Both the position numbers and the translations under genes were made by a program. DNA of 64,000 nucleotides from Actinernus sp. WN-2022 (lineage: Eukaryota > Cnidaria > Anthozoa > Actiniaria > Actinernidae): positions 9,752,778 to 9,816,777 of the forward strand of contig JAOWCC010001634.1 in assembly GCA_030867875.1 (NCBI GenBank). Direction: 5' to 3'. Within the stretch, counting starts at the first letter, position 1. Each line of letters opens with the position of its first letter. The notes below the pieces were generated by a model. That model made no database searches, was not told the DNA's origin, and was given only the letters and a program-made list of their open reading frames with translations. Shown here one piece after another: positions 13,501 through 25,500 of the stretch.

Positions 13501-16500
13501 TTTTGATCTAACGGATTAATGTTTTGATTAAACGGATGAAGGTTTGGATCTAATGGATGGAAATTTTTATCTAACGGATGAATATATTTGTCAAACGGCA
13601 TGGACAGAATTTCTAACACTTGTTCTAACGCTTCTAACGATTAATTCTCAAACCGTTCAAATGGCATGGTCAAAATTTCTAACGCTTCTAATGATTTCTC
13701 AAACCATTTTAACGGATACCTAACAGGTGACGAACAGTCTGGCCCGTTTAACGGATATCCGTTAGTGTACGTTTTCCTGTGAGAGGTCACATCTTACCAA
13801 AACTCTATATACTTGCTGGTTATTTTATGGTTTTCTATGAAATACAGGTGAATATTTCGCAAGAAATTTGTATTATTTGGTATACAATGAGTCTTTAGGT
13901 GAGTTGTATACCAAAACAAGACGCCCGTTGGGCATTATACTCTGGCTTTCAGTTAGGGAGGAGGCAAAATTTTCTAAAACAATTCATGTAAAGAATTGAT
14001 GACTTTGTGAAAACATTAAAAATGGCACTTGAAATTAGTTTCTAGCATTAAATGCATGTGTTACGTTTCCAAACTTTAAGACAGGAAATCGTCAATACAA
14101 TGTTCTAATAATTTTTGTACAGCAGAGAATTGTGTTATTAAACATGTAGTAGAAATGGTGCCATTTGAAGAATTATTCTTAATGTCAAAAGAGCATAACG
14201 AATAAATACAACCTTAACTTGGGCCACTTTTAATTAATACATGGAGTAGTAGCATATTTTTGTGTCATACATGGTTTGTGCTAGGGGAGCAGGATAATTG
14301 TTTCACTACTCATGCTTGTGATAATTTACATTGCAATCACATATGGGAGCTTCTAATTACAAAGTTTTACTGGTAATTACATTGAGGCTTCTTGAGGGTT
14401 GTCACTGAAGGGACTGGTCAGAAATTAGCATGGGGAGGAGGTTGAGATTTTTTTGAATCCCCAAAAATGGAGGGTCATAAATCATGGGAACTGAAAAAAG
14501 GGGTGATAATAGGGGAGAAAGGGTCAAAATATTTCATACTCATTGTCCAGGGAGGGTTATTTTTTTATTTCATTCTCTACCCACACCCCCCCCCCCCCCT
14601 CCCCCCCTTGCATCTCCCCTGCAAATGTTTGACTTAAGTCCCTAATATTTTTAGCCTGGCTTTGAGAGAAGAATAAATTACTTTAGATTATTTTTACAAG
14701 AGTTACATATATAAATTCTTTTGAAGAAGAATTGTGATTCTTTGTCTCCAGAGAAGCCATATAATAAGAATATTATATTAGTCATGTAAAAAGAATCCTA
14801 TTTTACATGGTGCCTGTGATGCGAACTTCCATGGAAAGCAGAAAGCAAATTGCAGCCATGTCAGAGATTTGGTTGCATTCTCAGTGTCGGCCTACAATTT
14901 AACATTCCGATCCAAGAAGACATGAAGGTCTAACCATTTAGATGTCAGAGCAAAGGCAGTACCAGTTCTCCAACTTATTTGAAGGTCCCACCAGGATTTG
15001 AACCCACTAGTGACTACCTCCTGCACAACAGACTGACACTTAACCACTGAGCTTACTGGAATGCAGTTTAAGCAAACTGGAGGCTACCATCTTTCTGTTA
15101 TAGGCCCAAACTTAGTTCAGATAAAATTAATCCAATTGTAATGAAATTATAAATACATATAGATGATGTAACTTTGAAATTTATAATAAATTATTAGTTC
15201 TCAAATAAGGTATAGACTGCATGAGTCCATTTCAGAAATAAACATGCGATTTCCACTCGGTTTTTGGATTATTGGAGTCAACTGTTTTCACACCAAATAA
15301 TTAATTAATTAATTAGATCTTCCGGATCCGTATTCCTATTTTACCGAAAGAACTGATAAATTGGGCCAATTTCTGGAGCCCATTTTCTAGTCTATTAGAA
15401 GCCATTTAAACTTTAAGAGGAAATAATAAATATCAACACTGCAACCTGGTATTAAACATTATTTTGTGTTTACTTACCAAATATGTCAGATACATAGAGT
15501 TGGACGCGGACGCAATCTCATTCTCAGACTCCTTTCGTATATAAAAACGTGAGAATTTTCCATGCAAACGGCCCGTAAAACTCCTGTCGGCCCTAGAAAA
15601 ACTGAACATCTTGGTATTTCAGTCCAAGAAGCCTTTGGTTTCAGCAAAAATGGCCCAATAACTAGGTGATTTGCCATAACAAGGCATAAGTCCTTTGTAG
15701 CCACCATCTTGGATTTTTCAGAGAGAAAGCTGTTTCGCGTGTTTATCCCGTGGGGAATCGATTCTGATTGGTTGATGGGCCCGGAAGTCGACACAGAAAA
15801 TAATAATAAACACTTGCGAAACTTGACTCGTGCCTCGGCCGAAGGCCTGGCCCGAGTAATAAATGTATTTTTGTTGGGCATTCGTAATTAGCACTTCGTG
15901 CTCTTCCCTAAGGACTTGGAGTTGTTATTTAAGATGATATTTACATATAGTTTTCACTTGACGCCAACCAGTTTACACGCTTGGTTATCCGGGCAAAATG
16001 AAAGACGCTATCACTTGTTCGGATTTAGCGGAGTTTCGTATGTTTGTTCTGGAACAACTTTCTCTTCACAAGTCCAAGTTATCAGACAAGTTTAATCAGG
16101 CCCAGAAAACAGCTACTACCGCCCTTTCAGTTTCCCGATAGGTTAAAGAGGACGGCGAGTTGTTGTTCAACTACCCATCCAACGCAAACAACTTCCAGTT
16201 CAACCGTCGTGGACTCGTCAGAGGAAGGCTGGTCAACCGGCCAACATTACGAAGATAACGGCTGTTGCTTTAAATGGAAAAAGATGACAAGAAGATTTGT
16301 AGTGCTGAAAGGGAAGCGCCTTAGTAAGTGAACAAACTCACTCTCGAATCAAGTGGAATGCTGAATAAGCTGGAGAACGAAGCCGGCAATCTTCATAAAC
16401 TACCAACAGGTCTCGGTCACGTGGGCAATGGTCGGTAATGGCCGACCCAGAACCAGCGCCTCTCAATGTACTAGCCTCTCAATGTATCACCAAGAAGGCC

Positions 16501-19500
16501 GGCAGTTCAATGAATCTTGGGGCCCCTGCAGAAACTGCGGTTCCTTTACGCATTGGTGGCTTGAGTGCTCAACCAGGCTCGCTAAAAACCCTCCCGTTGG
16601 AAGCCTGTACAGTTCCACTCCCCATTCCGTCCAAACGGTTTCTAGGGGTTCATTTTTGGGGTTACTAGCTCAAGGCTGACGCCTCTAAAGTTCTTGGAGG
16701 CCACGAGATGTTTCTTCCGGATACCGGTAACAGGGATTTACCTGCAGTTTCCGGACGGCCTACTATCATGAATTCAAGGAAATCCTAACGCAAGATAAGT
16801 ACACTTTTAATTCGTATTATGAGCAGTTCTTGAAATGTAATTTACATGAGTACCAGCAAAGGTAGCTCCCCTTATACTTAAGTTGAGTATCGTCTCAAAA
16901 CTCATATTCAGTTTTGGGTTAATATAGGAATACCCGGCTGGATTTTAGATTCTTTTGAATAGGTATAAGATTTCCTTTTATTTCTTTACCACCTAGTGTC
17001 GCGTTTAAATAACAACACATCAGCGTTGTCACGTACCGATTTTATTAACGAGGATGTTGTTGATTTACTCTTGAGTATGAGCACTGTCGTTAAGTTTTTT
17101 CTTCACCGAGAGTGGCCAAACGAGTGTAGGCTCATATCTGATCTTAGACATGTTAATCAGTATATTTATAAACTTAAATTTAATATTGAAGACGCCAACA
17201 TTTTCTTCAGTACCTCCGTTATCAGCATATACAAGTTTGACATGAAACCAGGTCAACTTCACATTAATATTTGTGACGTTAACCAGTGCTTGGGTTTTCA
17301 GCGGCTGCTATTTAATTCCAACATACCTAAGCGTTTTCAGTTTACTGTTTTAACCATTCGGCCTGTCTCTTTATGAAAGTTTTCCGTCCTCTAGTTCGAC
17401 ATTGGCGAGCACAAGGTATTCATTAGTATGGATTCTCATACTATGCCGGCACATTAACATAACGGTTTTGTTTCTTTTCCTGTACGGAAAATTTATTAAG
17501 TTAATTAGTCCTCGTAGAGCTTATACACAAGAGTCCTATAGTCTCTCCTCGGTTCGTTGCCTCAGTCGTGGGTAAAATTTTCTCCTTTTCATTCGGAGTT
17601 GGTAACGTCACCCTTTTGATACCAAAAATCTTAGTCTTTCGTTCAGTTTCATCAATTGAGATACTCCACTTGACACGAATGAGTTTTAGTTTTCTGCAGT
17701 GGCTTCAATAAATACCATTTTAGATTCATAACTGCGTTTAGCTCAATGGTAGAGCTCTCCTCGAGTATTCACCTCCGGTTGGTTTGGTTCATTCTGATGC
17801 TAGTGGTTATGCCTGCGGTGGCTATACACTGTATCTTGATAGGAAATTCGAATTATTATATCAAGCAAGCTTTGATCTTCTACTTAAATCACTCTTGACA
17901 GTAATGCTAGGGAGCTCCTTGTTCTCCTGTATAGTCTGAAGTCGTTCAAGATGTCTTTGCGGAATAAGGCAGTTAAGACTTTCATGCACTGACTAATACC
18001 GCAGCATCTGTTTGTGCTAGAGGTAACACTGAATTCCCTCCGACTCCATGTCCTTGCGGTTGATATACGGGTTTTTTATTATATATTTCGCTTGAGCGGT
18101 ACAGTCAATGAATTCCTAGGTCTCTCAATGAGTTTGCTGATTCTATGAGTCGGATTGTTGATTATGATGATTGGTCTGTCTGCAATTGTTTCGGCTTATC
18201 TGCTATCTTCCCGGTTCTTTCGAAGTTGATCGATTTGCTTCTCCGTGTTCAGCTAAGTGCGTCCCGTTTTCTCCAAGTTCTGCAATCTGGGGTGTGAAGA
18301 AGTTGATCAGTTCATGTTAATTGGCGAGGTGTTAACAATTGGTTATTTCCGCCTATTTGTCGTGTAATTCGAAACATCTTACACCTTGAGTTTTTTCTCA
18401 TGCTTCGCGGGGATGCTGGTGATTCCTAACGACAATCGGCTAGTTTTTAGCCTTTTCCTTCTCCCGTCTGGTGCGCCTAGAGCTTCAGTTCCATACATTG
18501 TTGACATTTACGACCTTTGAGGTATATCTCGGTTTTCCTACCATTTTCAGTGCATTCAGTTGTCATTCAGCGGTACTAGTTGTCCGTTTAGATACTTCCT
18601 CTGAATTTTCGTGGCATTGCTTGGTTTACTACCGATTTATAATGGGGTGTTATAGGTGTTTTCATTATTAGTGTATGTACGGATGCAAACACTGTAGAGC
18701 GTAAGAGTGTGATTTTATCGTGATTGTATGGTCACATCGCTTTATAGCGGAACACATTGGTTGTTTGTGCACTTACTATATGTATGTATTGCACACCGCT
18801 TTATAGCGGAGATACCTGGCATATAAGGGTATGAGTGAATATATTACGTGATGTACAGTTTGTTTCATTTTAATAGGGATCACTGTCAGATCGCTTATTG
18901 TACACCGCTTTATAGCGGAGATCAGTCCGTTACATAAGGGTACGAGTGATATATATTACGAGATGTATGGTTTGTTTCATTTTATAGGGATCACTGTTAG
19001 ATCGCTTATTGCACACCGCTTTATAGCGGAGATATCCGTACAAGGGTACGAGTGATATATTATGTGATGTTTAGTTTTGTGTCATTTTAGTAGGGGTCAC
19101 TGTTAGATCGCTTGACACTCCTGGCATCATGGCCTACGCCTTGCTTTTTAAGATTATGTCATAATAGCTATAACGTTGCTTTATTGTTGTCTTTTCGTAG
19201 CGATTATGTATTTCACATCAGATTCCGTATCAGATTCCGTTTTCTCATAGTGGTTAATCTTTAGTTTTGCTTCGGTGTAGTTTCATCGTATTTGCATTTT
19301 AATAATTATCGTTTGATAATATATTTGCAATAATAAAATTACATTAATGTACAGTTGTCTTATCTACATACGGATGTTGTTGTTATTGACATGGTACTCA
19401 TTCCATTCCACACTGAACCCTTATTCCCTACTATCTGTGTTGTAAGTTCTAGGTCCCAAAGTCTTTTCAGTCCCACTTCGCCATCCAGCCTTGCAGTTGC

Positions 19501-22500
19501 TGCCCTGTCGAGTACCAAGCTTCCTCAGCTACAGCAGCGCTCCCAACACTCTGAAGTCGTACGGCGGTTACTTAAAGGATGGAAGTCCTGGGCTGCATCT
19601 TTCCCTGAAGTCTTATATTTTCCTGCTGAAGACACTCGTGTTGCCCTGTATTTAATGTCTTTAGTCTTTAGTCTGTAGTGTACCCAATCCTTGTCATTCA
19701 TATTTCCTTAAGAAATTTATTTTTAGTGTTGTAAAAGCCTTGCCTGCAACAAAATTTGCTCGTGACTGTTTCCTTAGGTATTTAATTCTGCAGTTATTCT
19801 GCACTGACTACATTACTTACATTCCTATTATAATTCCCACCGCGATCTTTGTAATCTTGACATAACTGGTCGGCATCCTCCTAACACGCCTTGCTTGATG
19901 TGTATGTAGAATATACAACATAAATATTTTCTATGCGGCGGAGCGCAGTGACAGAGCATAGAAATGTATTTTTGTTGGGCATTCGTAATTAGCACTTCGT
20001 GCTCTTCCCTAAGGACTTGGAGTTGTTATTTAAGATGATATTTACATATAGTTTTCACTTGACGCCAACCAGTTTACACGCTTGGTTATCCGGGCAAAAT
20101 TTTCTAGACATTTCTCTGTAATCCGGGCTTAAATTAACAGCGTTTGTACATGCAAGTTTTTTCTTTCGATGACCCTTAACCTCCAGGGGTCTCGGCGAAT
20201 TCGCATTGGGTTGGAGTATACGTTTCCAGAATATTTTTTATCCTCAAAGTGAGGTTTTAACATGGTTTTTCGTATCCGGCGATTCGTCATTAGTTTAACA
20301 TTAATATGTAATGTTTATACGGCAATAAACTTGACATAACTGGTCGGCATCCTCCTAACACGCCTTGCTTGATGTGTATGTAGAATATACAACATAAATA
20401 TTTTCTATGCGGCGGAGCGCAGTGACAGAGCATAGAATATGAATTTCAAATATACCATTAGAAAACCATGAAATAACAATTTTTCTATAAATATAACACA
20501 AAAACAAAGTAACTTACCGGACGATAGACTGCGACATTTCTCGGAAAACAAAAGTTTTGAGTGTTGGTCCCGCCCGGGTTTGAACCTGCGACCTCCTGCT
20601 CTGACAGCAGACCTGTGCTTAACCACTGAGCTAACCAGGATGTGGTACTAACAAACACTTGTGATAATTGTAAACTGCACAGCAGCACATTGCACGATAA
20701 TTACAGACTCAAGACCTCCCTTGTGAAGCACATTCGAATATGTAAAATTTATGATATACAAATGAATACATTTACTTTTTTACTTATTGCTTTATTGAGG
20801 AAGTGATGATGTAATTTGCGTCATAGGGTGTGCTGTGGTGACAGTTTGCCTACTGTTCATGTACCACCCCACTGCTATGAAGACAGCATAACCATACTGA
20901 TCCTTGATTTGTAAAAGCATTAAAGAGTAGATTTCACAAACATATATTTCCACAATGAGAATCAGCAAGCTGATTAAAGCCTGGTTTACCCAACAAGCAT
21001 TTCGGGCACAGCACTCCTAAGTTTGACCACCTTTTCACAGGGTCTCGGAATCCACAAATTGGAGTGTTTTATTGGGGTTCCGAATATTGAGAAAACAAAT
21101 TAAACCCGAGAGGCGTAGCCTCAAGGGTTTTATTGTTCTCGAAATATTTGGAAAATCCCCTGATGAAACATGAAGAGTAAGTGTTTGAAATGACTTAATT
21201 CTCATGCGAATGGCTGAACCAAATATTAGTACTTGTGTATTTATATATAGTTGCTTTGTTTGACTAAAGTAATCAAACCTCCATTGTTAATGAAAAGGTG
21301 ACATTTTGATGAAATTTGATTAGTTTGGTACTATAGTTGGTGTCACTGACATGTGCAGTGTCAGGGCAGTGTGCAAAAAAACAGGTCCCACATTGGAGAA
21401 ACGGTCTGTATGCATCAAGACAGGTATTGTACCTTGAAACTTTTTATCGCTTGGGGAAGTCTCTGATCGGTCGTGAGACCTCCCTTTGTTCAAGGTATTT
21501 GCCTACAGTACAGAAACTTAGAAAAGGATTTCAAAGTACCATAGAGAGTACTTTGACGGGGTTTCAAAGTACTGCACATGGTACAAATTGAGACCTCTGC
21601 TTGGCCAATAACCTCATGAATTATTAAGTAGTTTTTGAATGCTATATACCCACCTACACTTGTTTATTTTCCATCTGAGACAAATTCTAAAATATACATA
21701 CCTGCTCTAGAACTGACAATCATCTTAAAATTTCCTGTTCTAACTAAGTTGTATTGTTAGAATTGGGTCATAAAAAGCATGCGGTGTGAGATTTTATTAT
21801 CAAAAATGCTAATGTCTTACAAGATCTGGCAGTTACAGGGATTTTGTTGGCATTTTATACTCTGTTAATATTGTTCTAGCTAGATCAGTAGGACAATAAT
21901 TCAGTAGGACATTATTTCAGCACTTTTCTCAAAAATCCCGAACGGAAGGAAAGAGAAAGACAATGGTAGTCAGACCAGTGTCCTGCGACATTGACTGTCC
22001 GATAGGCCGCCGTCTGATAGGCCGCCATCCGATAGGCCACCGTCCAATATTTCACTGTCCGATAGGCCATTGTCCGACAATGACCTGAATCCCTGAGTTT
22101 ACCCAGAAACTTCATAAATTCCTTTGTTTTAATCTCGGCATAGGGGGGTGACTGATAGTTAAATAATTTCAAAAGCATTTTTGCATAAAAATCTTATATT
22201 TGCCCCATAAGTACATCAAGGTGGTCAGCGTTAGGGGTGTGGCTTGTAAGTGAACAAGTGTCCTACTAGTTGAATTACTAAATAATCTTCCTGTGTATGA
22301 TGATTACGTCAGCAATGATATCCATTATGTTTCAATCTCAAATGTGCAAATTTCCACAGGATGCTGAGAGGATGCTTGAACACATGAGGAGAAAGAAGAT
22401 TGAAATACTGAGAATGATTGCTGGAAAAGGGATCAACCTGGATGAGTTTCTGAAGGTACAGTTATAGGACAGTTCCATGGTTTGTTGTACATCAGGACCC

Positions 22501-25500
22501 GGTTGTTCAAAGCCAGATTAAGCTAACCCAGGGTTAAGGATAATCATTGGCTTTACTACCATTTGTGTTCAAGCTTGAAGCGTGAAGAATTTGTCGGGTT
22601 TGATTATGTTACACATGTAACATTTGCCTCAATCAAACCTGACACTTAATTTAACCAATGAAATTTGTTTGTTTGGCATGTGAACAGTTTGGTGCAGAAA
22701 AGCGACTGGCTGTGAATCCCTTAAAACTTCTGTTTACTATCGGTATTATAGATAGTAAATTAATTGACTTCCATGTTAAGCAACAAGTAAATGGCAACAA
22801 AATATTAATGTATTTTCCTGTCACTAGACTGAACAGTTGACAAACCTCAAAAGTTTGCCCTTGATACATAAATAAGTAAATACATGAAGCATGTTGAAAA
22901 CTTGATCATAAATGTATTAAATTATATTCCACACAGAAAAAGAGAAAATTAAATAAGTCATTAGAGCCATCAGAAGGCCAGAGCAGTGAAGATGGTGGAG
23001 AGATATTGAAACCAGAGGTATCAGAGGTCAAACAAATGAAGGAAATGAAAAAGAAGAAAAAAGTGGCAGCTGATGGGAAGGAGAGGCCCAAGAAAAAAAA
23101 AGGAGATGATGTGGATCCTATGGTGCTCAAGAAACGAATGAGACAGCTGTTCAAAGCTGTTACTAATTACCAAGTATGTACATATACTTGGGTCATGTTT
23201 TTTTGGGACTTATTCCAGCTATTCCGAAGTTAGAATACCTTGACATCCTGCAGACATCCATCCTCTGAAATGTAGAAAGTAGTTCATGCTACTTTCAGTA
23301 CACCTTTGGGAATACATTTTTGGGAATACATTTTTGTGTTTGCTAAAGTAAACAACAGTTTTTTTTATGTCAGTATTTTCTTTTCAGAATACCTGGAATA
23401 GGTCCCAAAAAGACACCCAAAGTAATTATTTATTTGCACTTTAACCCTTTGACTACTGGACGCGTTTGGGCTCAATTGGTGAAATGCAGAGTGCTAACTC
23501 AACCCACCCCCCTCAGTTCCAGTTTGGCTAGCCCGGGGTAGTTAAATACTGCTCATTCGGCAGAACTCTACGGACTCGTCGGCGTTAAGTATTCTTTCTT
23601 CTGTAGGATTTCCAACGAAATGTGCTCTAATCTTGGACAAATAAGCCACTGTAAGAGAGCTAGCTAGAGGACATCATTAAGTCTGATGACGGCTGAAAAG
23701 TACTTGGTTTGCTTTTAGTAGGCCTTGTGAGGGGTTTCACAGGATTTTTCTGTTGTGTTTCTGCTTCGAGACACATGAAATAATTATTCACTGAAATCCT
23801 TGAAATTCTGCAGTTGGTTGTCTTTTCCCCCTGCTCAACCTATTAGGATGTGTTTTTGTCACTTTAAAGCAACAGCTTGAGTCCAAATCACCGCTCTTGG
23901 TTGTAGGGGTAAAAGACTTCTAAAAAAATAGGGGGGTCCCCTTGTGATTTTGTTGATTACCCAGCATGCAATTGGAGGTGGGAGCAGGAAAACATGGTGG
24001 AGAGAAGTGCAGCATTAAGAATAGCACGCTTCACAGTTGCTAGGTGTGTTTTGTGCAAACGAACCTGGTGGTTGGAAAGATTAAAGAAGGTACTGTAACG
24101 ACTGAGTGCTGATTTTGTGTTTGCTTTTGATTTCAAGGGCGAATGGGAAGGATTTTCAGCTCCTCAAACTTCGTGAAAATCGAAGAAACGAAAAACGATA
24201 TCCAAAACAAATGAGTTTTTCTCCAAAGTGGGAGAGTCAAGCGATCCCGGTTATAGCTGTGGCTTTGAAGTCATTCATCCCTTGAAATAATATCGCAACA
24301 TCGTATTTCCAGCATGTCTATAAGGTTTGATGCAATAATTTTCTCCAGGTACATGCTTCATATTATTGGCCGGTTACGGCCGGTTCAGTAGCCAAAGGGT
24401 TAATTACTTACAATAAGTAATATAACTTATACAGAATGAGTGGCCATGCTTTAAAGGGATACCCGAGTGAAAAACACATTTGGGCTCAAAAGCATCTTTC
24501 AGATGTACTCTGTTCAGAAAATGTCTTCATCATATTTTTGTTCTAGTACGAAATTGCTCTGCCGTATCGATGAAAATCTACTCTAATTCCGAGCATGTGA
24601 AAATTCTACAAAGAAAACAAGTCGCTACAAGTTAGCCGCAAGACTCCGGGAGACGAAGTGACGTAATGAAATGTCACAGGAATCGTCACAGGAATTAATG
24701 TAAACAAAATGACGTCGCCCATGTCTTCGCGGGGCCTACTTTGAGGGGCTCGTTCTCAACTCTGAAAAAGTTTTATAAAATTTTAATACATTTTCTGAAC
24801 AAAGTAAATCTGAAAGATGCTTTTGAGCCCAAATGCGTTTTTCACTCGGGTATCCCTTTAATGGATTTACAAACAGTTTGTAAACCTGATAAAGCACGGA
24901 CACAAATTCTGTACATTGTATATGGCTTAACAAACATCTTGATGTACAGAGTCATGTTTTTCAATTATTTTGGCGATAATCCTATTTTGGCCAAGTAAAT
25001 CGAAGCGAACGTTTATGCAAATCAGGACGAAATCTGTATCAGATTTACAGATCCACTTATAGCACATTGATTTCCTTTGTTTTTCCTTCATGAATTATTA
25101 TAAATAATGAGTTTGGTAAACATAAATACAAGATGTCAGTAAGAAACACAGCTTATACATAAATATTCATGAAGTTAAATTGAATTTTGATGAGTACTGG
25201 GGAGTTGAAGTAACTAAAGTTTTCCAAGTCCCCAATAAAGAATATTGAGCAAATTTAAGTACTGTTTAATAAACGAGCAGCGGTGTTTTATCAGATTTAA
25301 AACATGAGGGTGCAGCCCGAGTGTTTTAGATCTGATAAAACACTGCTGCTAGTTTTTTAAACGGTTTAAAAAACGTCTAGATGTATAGAGTCATGTAATT
25401 CAGTTATTTTGGCGATACAGCCTATTTTGGCGGAGAAAGTCCAAGTTAAAGTTTACGTAAATTAGGATGAAATCTTTATCACATTTAAAGATCCCTCCAC

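Larger units (their letters stand above)
15861..20437 (+). mobile_element. DIRS/Ngaro-like tyrosine-recombinase retrotransposon with split direct repeats
   Basis: The ends follow the A1 - body - B1 A2 B2 plan of PAT/Ngaro-type elements. A1 (15861-15999) and A2 (19962-20100) are 139-bp direct repeats. B1 (19856-19963) and B2 (20330-20437) are 108-bp direct repeats; each pair appears identical by eye. The body contains, in order, a possible CCHC knuckle, a reverse transcriptase, an RNase H and the N-terminal part of a recombinase, all broken by stops and frame changes. There is no integrase, aspartic protease or LTR. It lies in the 11.6-kb PBRM1 intron, same strand as the gene. Confidence 0.85.

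Noticed and set aside
15486..15891. 131-codon minus-strand frame
   Set aside because: It overlaps the left repeat of the DIRS-like element and shows no known domain.
17736..17800. Possible tRNA gene (GCGTTTAGCTCAATGGTAGAGC)
   Set aside because: It has an A-box-like start and D-arm resemblance, but no B-box at the right distance and no acceptor pairing; it lies inside the retroelement.
15861..20437. LTR retrotransposon interpretation of the repeats
   Set aside because: The repeats are arranged A1...B1A2B2 rather than as two equal long terminal repeats, no protease or DDE integrase is found, and the RT resembles the DIRS group.
20565..20640. tRNA gene on the minus strand
   Set aside because: A and B boxes are present, but the ends do not pair and the same sequence recurs at 28424 within a longer repeat, so it is a SINE head.
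22906..23154. 82-codon frame opposite exon 6
   Set aside because: It is the complement of the Lys-rich coding exon, giving a Phe/Ser-rich artefact.
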